From: Candidatus Gastranaerophilales bacterium | GTDB lineage: Bacteria > Cyanobacteriota > Vampirovibrionia > Gastranaerophilales > Gastranaerophilaceae | Assembly (NCBI GenBank): GCA_944324905.1 | Contig: CALUYB010000003.1 | Coordinates: 104,937 to 168,936 of the forward strand | Length of the DNA stretch: 64,000 nucleotides | Reading direction: 5' to 3' | In this document: piece after piece, positions 48,452 through 57,383 of the stretch | Position numbering within the stretch: the first letter of the stretch is position 1 | Layout of the letters: each line of letters opens with the position of its first letter | Position numbers and translations under genes: made by a program | The notes under the pieces: generated by a model | The model's input: the letters and a program-made list of their open reading frames with translations, nothing else | Told to the model about the DNA's origin: nothing | The model's database searches: none

Positions 48452-51212
48452 AGTTATTATGCTCAACGTCGCCATCGACTTTTGTTAAAAATACCTGACA
48501 ATCCTTTTCATCAGCCTCAATTGGTGGTAGGAATTTTAACTCAGCAGAATAATAACTGCTGTCATTACGTGAATTTAAGGGAACTTTATTTGCAAGACTA
48601 TTTAATGATATATTACGTAAAAATCCACCAAAGCCTTTGTGCTGGCTAGAAAATTTAGTGTAAATTCTAAGAGTTGCATCTCTTGAAACTAAGTCAAATC
48701 TACCGACAATAAGAGAACTTAACTGTGGTGACATAGACTTTATAACAATTTTTTCTATAACATTGTTTTTTAATTCTAAATCGCCCTCGATTTTATCAAA
48801 ATGACCTTCAGGAATGTTTAAAATATCATAAAAAGTTGACGGGCTAATCATGGCAAGCGGATTTCTAAACAATGCGGCAAATTTTAAAACATATTCAATA
48901 AGTCCTATTTTGCCTATAGTGCCGTCTTTTACGTTGAATTTCATAATACCGTTAAGCGCTAAAGTGTCATCTGTTTGAAAATGAATAATACCACTTGCCT
49001 TGCCTGAAATTTCACGTTTTAAACCAAGCATCGATGTTGCCATGATGTCTGAATTTATGTCTTTTACACCAAGCAAAAGGTCGTACTTGTGTTTTATAAG
49101 GTCACATTCTATTTTGCAGGAAGAAATACCTTGAGCTATGTTAAATCTATTTGAAACTATTTTAAGTATTCCGTTTTTATCTAATGTTAGGGTAGCTTTT
49201 AAATCAGCTACATCAATGTCTTTGTATTTAGCTTTCAGTAAATTAAATACACAGTTTTCGACAATTAAAAGACCTGTATCAAACACAGGAGCCGCATCAA
49301 CATTTGCGTTTTCATCAAGGTTGTTGTTATCAGCAACCATAAGTTTTTCAACGCTTTCTGTTTTAGTGTTATCCAGTTTATTTTGCTGGTTAAGCGATTT
49401 AATAAAACGCTCTATATCAAGATTGTCGACTGTAAGATTGACATCCTTAATGATTACAGGAAGCTTAATTTCATTTAGCATTGACCCGTTGAGATTATAA
49501 TCTGAGCGTTTATATTTGCCCTGAGAATTTAAGGTAATTCTATCACCGTTTGCACTAAATTTAGCCGAGCGTATAAACAGCCTTTGAGCAGGTATTGCAA
49601 CCTTATCCATGCTCAAATCTGCCTTGATATAGGGAACTTTTGTATTGGCAAAAAATTCAAGATTTCCGGCAATTTTACCTTTTCTAAAGACTTTTTGACC
49701 GATTAAAACATTTAAAAACTCGCTGGGCAGTGGTTTTGGAATGGTAAAGCCAATATTTTTTAAAGAACAAGTTTTACCATCTAATTTGCCCCAAATAGTA
49801 AGTAATGGGTTGATTTTACTGTTTCTGTCAATAGTTGAAGCAATGTAGTAGTTTATCTTTTTAATGTTAATATCATTTTTATCAAAATCTATCTCTGCAG
49901 TTGCTACTCTGTCGTAGTTTACAGGGCTTAATGATGCGCCGTCAACAAGTATATCATTGCCCTTTTTGAGCATGAAAGCAGACCAAATGTTCATATTATT
50001 GTATTTTGATTTATAATAGATGACGTTGCTTGCAACACCAGTAATCTCAAGCGGATAGCCGACTATTTTACTTAAATGATTTTTAGAAAACTCTTTGCCT
50101 GCGAGAGCTTTTATAATAATATCCGTATCAAATGATTTATAGTAGTCTTTTATAGACCCTTTAATTTCAACAGTGTTCTTTTTATCGTTACAGTAGTAGC
50201 CTTTAATCTCACTTAAAGAGATGATATTAGGTTTAATATCAACATAGCCTGAATCGATTGTTAGCCTTAAATCTGCAAGAGGAATTAGAGTTACCCTAGA
50301 CTTATTTAGGTTAACAAAACCGTTTAAGCCATTGTCAGTATATTCAACGTTAAAATCAAAATTTCCGCTTATATCTTTAAAATACGAGAGCATTTCAGCA
50401 CCATTAGGAATTATAAAATTTGTCCTTAAAAGCTCTACAACAGTTACAACATTAAACTTGTTAGAGCTTGCAGAAGCAAATCTATAATTTTGACCCAAAG
50501 CTAAATTAAGCAATACTTTAGATTTATCAACAGTTAGTGGACAATTATCAATAATAATCCTGCGGTTTTTTGTGTAAACTTTATTGTCATCTTTAATGTT
50601 TAATGAAAGTTTTTTGCCGTTATTTATAATGTCTAAAACTACATCAAAATGAACAAACTTAGGGTTGCGCTCGGCTGTAATTTCCAGGTCTGTGCCATCA
50701 AAAACAATCTTACAATTTTTTGAAAAATCATAAACAATTATGCATTTTTTTACATACAATAACGCGTTAAATAAATCTATAAAAATGTCTGATTTACTTT
50801 GTTTATCTTGATTATCGGTTGAAAATAATTCAATAAGCTTAGAGGTGTCCGCGAATATATAATCTGCGCCAAGTTTATTAATTACAACTCTTTTTTTTAA
50901 AATTTCTGAAAAAGAAATTTTTGTGTCTATATTTTTAATATCAAGAATTATAACCTTATTTTTAATGATTTGCAGCTTATCAAACTTCAGCTCAATTTCT
51001 GGTTTAACAGATGTTTTTAAATAAGGTTCAACAATTTGCAAATCAGCATCAAAATTTTTATTAATTTGTCTTTCAAGGAAATTTATAAAAGTTTTATTTG
51101 ATACAATTGCCGGCAATAATAATAAATAAATTATGGAACAAAAAATCAAAAAACATGCCACACCCAGTGCTGTATATAGCCCTATTATTACTTTTTTATT
51201 AATTCCATTCAT
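48423..51212 (-). CDS. AsmA/TamB-like envelope protein
   Basis: 929 residues. One N-terminal membrane helix (about residues 9-35, LYTALGVACFLIFCSIIYLL), followed by a very long beta-rich region with alternating hydrophobic residues, as in AsmA-like and TamB-like proteins that bridge the periplasm for lipid transport. The C-terminal segment GIIHFQTDDTLALNGIMKF, then GLIEYVLKFAALF and NIPEGHFDKIEGDLEL, matches AsmA-type ends. Suggested role: outer-membrane lipid supply. No clear ribosome site. Confidence 0.8.
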   Translation of the reverse strand: MNGINKKVIIGLYTALGVACFLIFCSIIYLLLLPAIVSNKTFINFLERQINKNFDADLQIVEPYLKTSVKPEIELKFDKLQIIKNKVIILDIKNIDTKISFSEILKKRVVINKLGADYIFADTSKLIELFSTDNQDKQSKSDIFIDLFNALLYVKKCIIVYDFSKNCKIVFDGTDLEITAERNPKFVHFDVVLDIINNGKKLSLNIKDDNKVYTKNRRIIIDNCPLTVDKSKVLLNLALGQNYRFASASSNKFNVVTVVELLRTNFIIPNGAEMLSYFKDISGNFDFNVEYTDNGLNGFVNLNKSRVTLIPLADLRLTIDSGYVDIKPNIISLSEIKGYYCNDKKNTVEIKGSIKDYYKSFDTDIIIKALAGKEFSKNHLSKIVGYPLEITGVASNVIYYKSKYNNMNIWSAFMLKKGNDILVDGASLSPVNYDRVATAEIDFDKNDINIKKINYYIASTIDRNSKINPLLTIWGKLDGKTCSLKNIGFTIPKPLPSEFLNVLIGQKVFRKGKIAGNLEFFANTKVPYIKADLSMDKVAIPAQRLFIRSAKFSANGDRITLNSQGKYKRSDYNLNGSMLNEIKLPVIIKDVNLTVDNLDIERFIKSLNQQNKLDNTKTESVEKLMVADNNNLDENANVDAAPVFDTGLLIVENCVFNLLKAKYKDIDVADLKATLTLDKNGILKIVSNRFNIAQGISSCKIECDLIKHKYDLLLGVKDINSDIMATSMLGLKREISGKASGIIHFQTDDTLALNGIMKFNVKDGTIGKIGLIEYVLKFAALFRNPLAMISPSTFYDILNIPEGHFDKIEGDLELKNNVIEKIVIKSMSPQLSSLIVGRFDLVSRDATLRIYTKFSSQHKGFGGFLRNISLNSLANKVPLNSRNDSSYYSAELKFLPPIEADEKDCQVFLTKVDGDVEHNNFISSLKKIK

Positions 51213-51267
51213 AATTCAAGTCCAAGTCTGTTATTTTAATAAAATTATATCATAACAAATTTTATGT

Positions 51268-51273
51268 TATCAT
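51268..51273 (+). promoter_or_regulatory. -10 box TATCAT, 6 nt before ATG (leaderless geometry)
   Basis: TATCAT, six bases, then ATG 51280. No Shine-Dalgarno sequence. Confidence 0.45.
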
Positions 51274-51279
51274 TATGTT

Positions 51280-52185
51280 ATGAAAAAGATAATTTGTTTA
51301 ATATTTTTTTGTTTATTAATTTGCCAGAATTCACTATTCGCTAATGATTTACAGGGAAATCTTACCGTTTCGGATGTCAGTGTATTTAGTGAAGATAACA
51401 AATTTGGACTAAAGGATAAATCAGGAAATGTAGTTGTAGCGGCGCAGTATAAAAAATTAATTCGCGTTGGAAATTTGTCATGGATTGTTCAAAAAGGTAA
51501 TAAATTCGGGCTAATAGATACCTATGGAAATTATCTTGTAGAACCAAAATATCGTCATGTAGATCGTGTATTTGGGAAATATGCCAAACTTGGTAACAGT
51601 AAAGATTATGGTCTGTACAATGAAAAAGGCGAAATTATAATCCTCCCTGAATACTCAAGAATCGACCCGCTTTTTGGTGAAATGTTTTTAACTTGTAAAA
51701 ATTACAAGTATGGGATTGTAGATAGCACTGGCAAGGAAATTCTTGAAAATGAGTATGATGATATTTACATGCCCGGTCCTGATGTTTTGAGAATAAAATA
51801 TCAGGGTGAGTGGTATGAAATTGAGAGAGCTGCTCAAGGTGAAATAAGCCTGCCTGAAAATACTCAAAAAATTAATGTAGATGGTAATGAACTAAAAATC
51901 ACTAAGGTTATTACAGATACAGGTTTAATCTCAGGTTATGGTGCACTTACAGCTGCAGATTACTTGTTAAAGCTGATAACATCAATTTCGCCGGCTTATG
52001 AACAAACAATAGACGAGCTTATGTACTCACAGGGGGCTGAAACGGTTAATATTATTTTTCAACTCGGCTGGCTACCTAAATTTCCGGTAACTTATGTTCA
52101 AAAATATATTGATAACATTAGGCAACCATATAATGGGCCGTTGTCAGATTTAAGAGAAGATGTTAAAAAGCAGATAAATAATTAA
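51280..52185 (+). CDS. Secreted WG-repeat protein
   Basis: 301 residues: signal peptide (MKKIICLIFFCLLICQNSLFA), then four WG-like repeats (FGLKDKSGNVVVAAQYKKL, FGLIDTYGNYLVEPKYRHV, YGLYNEKGEIIILPEYSRI, YGIVDSTGKEILENEYDDI), a beta-rich binding fold, and a helical C-terminal domain (about 190-301) that I cannot name. Leaderless-type start. Its stop overlaps the end of the decayed exporter gene. It is placed in the periplasm or at the cell surface. Confidence 0.8.
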   Translation: MKKIICLIFFCLLICQNSLFANDLQGNLTVSDVSVFSEDNKFGLKDKSGNVVVAAQYKKLIRVGNLSWIVQKGNKFGLIDTYGNYLVEPKYRHVDRVFGKYAKLGNSKDYGLYNEKGEIIILPEYSRIDPLFGEMFLTCKNYKYGIVDSTGKEILENEYDDIYMPGPDVLRIKYQGEWYEIERAAQGEISLPENTQKINVDGNELKITKVITDTGLISGYGALTAADYLLKLITSISPAYEQTIDELMYSQGAETVNIIFQLGWLPKFPVTYVQKYIDNIRQPYNGPLSDLREDVKKQINN

Positions 52186-52638
52186 TTTGCACGTCTAATT
52201 CTGTTCATGCGTTGATAATGTCTAAGTGAGCGCAAAAACCATAGGTATTGCTTTTTTAGATAGCCCCTGCCTTTTTTGTTAATTCTGAATAATAAACACA
52301 TGGGGATAATTGCAAAAGATATAAAGCAAGTATTGAAAAGGTGTCAAAATAGGCAAATAATCTTGATTGCATAGTTAAATCATGGTAAATTTGTACGTTT
52401 GCGCGCTTTAGTGCTGAGTATTCAGGTAAATGAACTAGAAAATTATTTTTAAGCGCCAGCAATTTTGTATTAATAATTAATGAATTTGGAACATTACAGC
52501 AACACTTAATGAACGTGGTAAAATAGAAAGTCCGCTTGCAGTAGGCGAATAACCTAAAAGTGTTTGCAAAAATGCAGGTAATATAACTCTAAAAGCGATT
52601 AAATAAGGATTTATTTTTTTGTTTTTAGCGTTTTTCAT
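52182..52638 (-). pseudogene. Decayed emrB-like exporter gene (internal deletions, frameshift)
   Basis: Reading from ATG 52638, the first 17 codons (KKINPYLIAFRVILPAF) match the start of the intact exporter at 25534-27129 (KKVNPYIVAITILLPAF), then jump to LLGYSPTASGLSILPRS, which matches MLGYSPYFAGVSVFPRA about 280 residues further on, and stop at TAA after MFQIH. In another frame, 52462-52256 matches the last helices (KLLALKNNFLVHLPEYSALK; SRLFAYFDTFSILALYLLQ). The end (YLKKQYLWFLRSLRHYQ) matches again in a third frame. So it is a former emrB, broken by large deletions and frameshifts, lying next to emrA. Confidence 0.9.
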
Positions 52639-52640
52639 TT

Positions 52641-53714
52641 TTACCTAATTTTTATTTTAGGAACGACGGACATCCCAGGTGTAATGTTGTATTCGGATAT
52701 ATCTTCACAGAATATTATTTTAACCGGTATTCTTTGGACTATTTTAACATAACTGCCGACAGCATTTTCAGGCGGAAAAAGACTTGATTTTGCACCTGTT
52801 GCCTTTTGCAGACTGTCAACCTTGCCTTTAAAGCGCTTTTTAGGGTAAGTATCTACTTTAATTATAACTTCTTGACCTGCCTTAACTTGTTCAAGCTGGG
52901 TTTCTTTGTAGTTGGCAACTACCCAAACTTCATCTGAAACAATCGACATTAAAGGCTGTGCGATTTGTACATAATTGCCTTCTTCAACCGTTCTTGCCGA
53001 GATTTTGCCATCCTGTGGGGCATAAATTTTTGTATAAGATAGGTTTAATTTTGCCTCGTCAATTTCACTCTCAAGCCTTTTTATGGTTGCTTCAATTTCT
53101 TGCCGTTTAGCTATTGCAGACTGAATAGCAATATCTGCGGCTTTTTTCTTTTCTTGTTCCGCTAAGTAATTTGCGGTTAGGGAATTGTATGCAGTTTTAG
53201 AGTTATCCAATTCCTCTTTAGATACAATGCCGTCTTTACTAAGCTTTAAATCGCGCTCATATGTTCTTTTTGCGTAATCTAAACGAGATTTTACACTAGA
53301 AATATCTTTTGATGTTTTACTTGATACACTTGTTGTTTCTTGAATATTTTTATGTGACGCGTTCAATTGTGCCTTTGCTTCAAGTAATTTCGCTTCTTTT
53401 TGCTCCAGTGCCACAATGTAGTCATTTGGGTCTATTTCAAGGAGTAAATCGCCCTTTTTAACTTCTTGGTTATCTTTTATATAAAGTTTAATAACAGGGC
53501 CGCTAACACGTGGTGCAACAGATATTATATGCCCTTCAACAAAAGCGTCATCGGTGGATTGATAATAGTGGGCGTGCAGAAGCGCATAAATACCGCCTAA
53601 AGCCAAAAGAGCAAAGGTTATAATTGGAACAATTATTCTTTTTTTAACCCTGTGGTGATGTTTTTCTTTACCATTCTTCTTTTCAGTTTGTTCGTTGTTT
53701 TTATCTTCAGCCAT
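52641..53714 (-). CDS. emrA: HlyD-family adaptor (EmrA-like)
   Basis: 357 residues. An N-terminal cytoplasmic polar head with one membrane helix (about 30-50, IIVPIITFALLALGGIYAL), the biotinyl-like half (YYQSTDDAFVEGHIISVAP, then VSGPVIKLYIKDNQEVKKGD), a long coiled-coil hairpin, and the closing beta barrel (NYVQIAQPLMSIV). EmrA-type adaptors join an MFS pump to TolC. The start is set at ATG 53714 with GGAG 6 nt upstream. It follows marR on the minus strand and is followed by the decayed emrB. Confidence 0.92.
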   Translation of the reverse strand: MAEDKNNEQTEKKNGKEKHHHRVKKRIIVPIITFALLALGGIYALLHAHYYQSTDDAFVEGHIISVAPRVSGPVIKLYIKDNQEVKKGDLLLEIDPNDYIVALEQKEAKLLEAKAQLNASHKNIQETTSVSSKTSKDISSVKSRLDYAKRTYERDLKLSKDGIVSKEELDNSKTAYNSLTANYLAEQEKKKAADIAIQSAIAKRQEIEATIKRLESEIDEAKLNLSYTKIYAPQDGKISARTVEEGNYVQIAQPLMSIVSDEVWVVANYKETQLEQVKAGQEVIIKVDTYPKKRFKGKVDSLQKATGAKSSLFPPENAVGSYVKIVQRIPVKIIFCEDISEYNITPGMSVVPKIKIR

Positions 53715-53728
53715 ATTCATCTCCAATT

Positions 53729-54199
53729 CTATAGGGACATTTCAACTTTATCCAGTAAATTCTCAAGTAATTTGTTTAAAACCTTTAGACATACTTCCAT
53801 TTCACTTTTAGAAATGCCTTGTGCCATAACTTTTCTATACTCGCTTGTAACTTTTTGCAATTTCGGGAATATATCACGCGCTTTTTGGGTTAAATAAATT
53901 TTAAAAACTTTTCGTGTACTTTTGTCGCTCTTGCGCTCTACATAACCGTTTTCTTCTAATATATTAATAATTCTTGTGATGTTTGGCCTGTCTTTGAGCG
54001 TAATTTCGCTTAGTTGACGCTGGTACAGACCGTCATGGTGCATTAAAACCTCAATTACAACAAATTGTTCAGGCGTAATATCAAAATTATTATTTTTAAA
54101 ACACTGTCTTGAATAAATTCTAGTGTAAACACCTGCTGCAACAAGCATTGCGCCGGTTAATTTTCTGTAATTATCTATTTCTTCTTTAATAGTTGTCAT
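53729..54199 (-). CDS. MarR-family repressor (EmrR/MprA-like)
   Basis: 156 residues. The winged helix is clear: ITPEQFVVIEVLMHHDG, LYQRQLSEITLKDRPNITRI, NILEENGYVERKSDKSTRK. ATG 54199 is chosen; the longer frame starts within the operator. It is divergent from tolC, and the palindrome at 54223-54244 overlaps its own TATAAT. By context it represses tolC, emrA and itself, and through an almost identical site the distant emrB-like gene. Ligands unknown. Confidence 0.9.
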   Translation of the reverse strand: MTTIKEEIDNYRKLTGAMLVAAGVYTRIYSRQCFKNNNFDITPEQFVVIEVLMHHDGLYQRQLSEITLKDRPNITRIINILEENGYVERKSDKSTRKVFKIYLTQKARDIFPKLQKVTSEYRKVMAQGISKSEMEVCLKVLNKLLENLLDKVEMSL

Positions 54200-54222
54200 A
54201 AAAATTGCTTTTCTTTTTTTTC

Positions 54223-54244
54223 TTGTGTTATGATTATAACACAA
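54223..54244. promoter_or_regulatory. MarR-type operator between marR and tolC
   Basis: Perfect 9-bp arms TTGTGTTAT (54223-54231) and ATAACACAA (54236-54244) with GATT between. The minus-strand reading contains TATAAT, the -10 of marR, and the plus-strand reading TATAAC. Binding here would block both promoters. It is 21/22 identical to the site at 27141-27166. Confidence 0.88.
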
Positions 54245-54258
54245 AAAAAATTATCAAT

Positions 54259-55653
54259 ATGGAAAAAATTATGAAGAAGCTAACAACATTTTTACTTTTA
54301 TTAATGCTACTTATCACAAACGCATCGTATGCAAAAAACAAAAAAAATGACACTCAGGAAAAACAAATCGGATATTTAAACATACAGTGGTGGGATGAAT
54401 TTAACGACCCAAAATTGCATGAGTATATGCTTATTTTATTCAAAAATAATCATGATTTAAAAATTGCACAATTAAGAATAAAAGAAGGTGAACAAATTGT
54501 AAAACAAAGTTTTGCAAACGAACTACCGCAAATTGGCCTGAGTGGCAATGTGGAAAGAGTCCTGCGCTCAAGTGACCAATACTTTGGAAAAAGTATGTTA
54601 ATTCCTAATTTTTCGCAAACTAATTTACTTTTTCCAATTAGCGCAAGCTATGAAATAGATATTTGGGGCGCAAACAGGACGCGCACAAAAAGTATTCAAA
54701 AGCAGCTTGAAATGGTTCAAGAAGAAGAAAGAGCAAAATATATCTCTGTTACGGGTGATTTTGCAAGTGCATACTATAATCTTGTAAAGTGTGACAAATT
54801 GCTTGCAATACAAAACGAGCTTATTGAAACTCAAAAGGAAGTTTTAAGATTATCAAAACTTGCCTACGACGCCGGAAAAATAAGCGTTGACGACGTTATT
54901 GAACAAGAAAAATTATTAAAATCTTTTGAAGAAGATTATAATGCAATAACTAAAGACAGAGCATTGATTGAGGAAGAAATCAGATATATTCTGGCTGATG
55001 ACGACATTAAGAGCATAGATGACTCGTCTTGCGTAAATATACCGCAAATTACTTTTCCTTCTCAAATACCATCAGATATTATAGAGGCTCGTCCTGACTA
55101 TATAATTGCCCTAAAAAACCTTGAGCATATGGGTTTAGACGTTAAAGTTGCCAAAAAAGACCTGTTGCCAAGATTTATTTTATTTGGGCAATTTGGCTTT
55201 AATGCCTACAGATTAAGTAATTTATTTAACAATAATGCGCTATTGTCATCTTTTGGCGTAGCCCCTGTTATAGATATTTTTACAGGCGGTAGAAAACTTG
55301 CACACTTAAAGTTTAAAAAATACCAATATGAGGAAGCTTTAGAGCAATATAGGCAAACTGTTTTAAACTCTTACAAGGAAGTAAACGATGCGCTTGTGTG
55401 CGCAAAAATTTACTCTAAAAACTTGCAAAGTGCCAAAGAGCGGCTAACTTTGGAAAATAAAAATTTCTTAATCTCTCAAGCTCGCTTTGACTCTGGCAAA
55501 GGAACAAAACCTGAAATGCTTGTTTCAAAAGAACGAGAACTAATAACTCAAAAAAATATTATTGATTCCGAAATCAATACTTTAATTTCGATAATAAGTC
55601 TATACAAAAGCACAGGCGGCGCTAATTTGAAAGAGCTTTACATTGATATTTAA
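54259..55653 (+). CDS. TolC-like outer-membrane efflux factor
   Basis: 464 residues from ATG 54259 (a second ATG at 54271 is also possible). Signal peptide MKKLTTFLLLLMLLITNASYA. Two outer-membrane efflux protein halves, with YLNIQWWDEFNDPKLHEYM at the N-terminus, typical of NodT/OprM-type factors, and PSDIIEARPDYIIALKNL in the middle, a highly typical segment. No Cys lipid-attachment site is seen. It works with EmrA and an EmrB-like pump. Its 3' end overlaps the convergent HNH-like gene by 32 bp. Confidence 0.92.
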   Translation: MEKIMKKLTTFLLLLMLLITNASYAKNKKNDTQEKQIGYLNIQWWDEFNDPKLHEYMLILFKNNHDLKIAQLRIKEGEQIVKQSFANELPQIGLSGNVERVLRSSDQYFGKSMLIPNFSQTNLLFPISASYEIDIWGANRTRTKSIQKQLEMVQEEERAKYISVTGDFASAYYNLVKCDKLLAIQNELIETQKEVLRLSKLAYDAGKISVDDVIEQEKLLKSFEEDYNAITKDRALIEEEIRYILADDDIKSIDDSSCVNIPQITFPSQIPSDIIEARPDYIIALKNLEHMGLDVKVAKKDLLPRFILFGQFGFNAYRLSNLFNNNALLSSFGVAPVIDIFTGGRKLAHLKFKKYQYEEALEQYRQTVLNSYKEVNDALVCAKIYSKNLQSAKERLTLENKNFLISQARFDSGKGTKPEMLVSKERELITQKNIIDSEINTLISIISLYKSTGGANLKELYIDI

Positions 55654-57340
55654 TATACTTGGGAACAATGCTTTTAGATTTCAATATTTTTCTAATCATA
55701 GGAATATTATATTTGCCATCTCTGTCTTTAGCGGTCAATAAAATTTTCAAACAGTAAACCTCAGGGGTCTTTTTAATAGAAATTTGTCGAGCAAGCTCTT
55801 GTAAAAATTTATCAGAATATTTTTCGCAGTCCTTACCTAAAAGCTTTTTAATTATATTTAAAAGTACACTTCTATAGTTAGACATAAAACTATCGCTAAG
55901 CATATTATTCAAATCTTGATTATTTATGTCAAAAAGAGTGTCTACGCATTTTGCTTTTAAGTAATGTTCTAATATTAAAATTAATCTTTTGTCCTTTTCC
56001 GGATCCAAACTATTAACCAAATTGTTTATATTGGCAGTAATAGTTTCCTTTACGCCTTTTCTGAGCTTTAAATAAAGTTCATTAAGCATTGCATGCTGCT
56101 CATTATAATTTGTAGTAGCGAGTATTTTATTAAACAAAGTTGCAGTATTTTTTCTTGCATCATCAGAATAAAATGTTAAAACATTGGAATCGGTCAACCA
56201 ATAAATATTTTTTAATTCACCTAAAAACTTTCTAACATTGGGATCATCAGAGTGTCCATAAAACTGAGAGGCAAGGCTATTTTTAACATCCTGAATATAT
56301 TGTTTGTTTCGAAACTCGTGTAAGTTAACCGCGTTTTTTAAAGACAGTGACACATATTTTAAATATTTTAAAATATTGTCATATATTTCAGGATTGCTTC
56401 TACTATATTCAAATAACGGATTAGCTGAGCGTATCATATTGCAATATGCATGAGCAACCAAATAATTTGATGGTGTACATTCTCCATCTTTTGAATACGG
56501 GACAATATGCTCTGCTGATGAAAGATACTTAGAAAATAAATTTCTGTAAAATCTTCCCACTTTATTATTAATATATGTATTATCGCTTACGGTTGGTATA
56601 TCTCTAAGCGATTGTGAAATTAACTTGACTAAATGAGTATCAGGGTCAGTTTTTGATGATGGTAATTTAGAAATAGTTTGCACTGCAGACATCCATGTGT
56701 CAACAGTATCGTTAGTAACATATTTTGCCGATAGCTTTATAACCTTAGAAATTACGTCTTTTCTAAAATCTATTTGCATCCTTTTTGTCAAAAACTGTGC
56801 AAGCTCATCTACGGTAATATCTTTATTAATGATTGGATCTTGTCTTTTTATGTGCTCAATGTACTCATCAAGCTCATTACATTGCAGTGTCATTGTTATA
56901 TCTTCAAATTCTTCATAAACAGCGAGCTGTTTTTTTAGCATTTTGTCACGAGAGCGCACATATGCGATTGGCAATAAATCCTTACCGCTTAAATCAGGAT
57001 ATTCCAGAACAACATTCTTAAAAATAGAAATTTCAGCAATATTCAATGGAGAAAGCTTAACCGACTCGCAGGAAGTAATTGAGTCAATCTCATTTATTAA
57101 TTCATCACCACACAAACGTGTTAATTTTAAAATATCATCCTGCACGAGAGTCGGCTTTCCGCAATATGCACAGGGAATTCCCTTAGGATTTTTTAAATCA
57201 AAGTTATATCCAAAAGAGATACTATCAGAATTTTTAACAAATGTGTCAACTGCAGAGCTAGTTTTTCTGTAGCTGACACATTTGTTATTGTTTTTTAGAT
57301 TTTTGTTATTTTTAGTAAAAAAATTGTCTGAAATTTTCAT
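55622..57340 (-). CDS. HNH-like protein with a split motif
   Basis: 572 residues. After a polar N-terminus with the tag DSISFGYN (residues 39-46) comes a zinc knuckle C57-x-x-C60 (IPCAYCGKP). The rest of an HNH-like site lies 215 residues later: SAEHIVPYSKDG (277-286), N292 and HAYCN (297-301). This order, CxxC then EHIVP, N and CN, matches HNH nucleases such as McrA types, but the insertion between halves is very unusual. C-terminal 250 residues are helical and unknown. Start without ribosome site; TATACA lies 7 nt before the ATG. Confidence 0.65.
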   Translation of the reverse strand: MKISDNFFTKNNKNLKNNNKCVSYRKTSSAVDTFVKNSDSISFGYNFDLKNPKGIPCAYCGKPTLVQDDILKLTRLCGDELINEIDSITSCESVKLSPLNIAEISIFKNVVLEYPDLSGKDLLPIAYVRSRDKMLKKQLAVYEEFEDITMTLQCNELDEYIEHIKRQDPIINKDITVDELAQFLTKRMQIDFRKDVISKVIKLSAKYVTNDTVDTWMSAVQTISKLPSSKTDPDTHLVKLISQSLRDIPTVSDNTYINNKVGRFYRNLFSKYLSSAEHIVPYSKDGECTPSNYLVAHAYCNMIRSANPLFEYSRSNPEIYDNILKYLKYVSLSLKNAVNLHEFRNKQYIQDVKNSLASQFYGHSDDPNVRKFLGELKNIYWLTDSNVLTFYSDDARKNTATLFNKILATTNYNEQHAMLNELYLKLRKGVKETITANINNLVNSLDPEKDKRLILILEHYLKAKCVDTLFDINNQDLNNMLSDSFMSNYRSVLLNIIKKLLGKDCEKYSDKFLQELARQISIKKTPEVYCLKILLTAKDRDGKYNIPMIRKILKSKSIVPKYIKYQCKALSN

Positions 57341-57383
57341 AGGTACATGTATAAATCACAAAAGTTAAATTTTTTGCCTAGCA

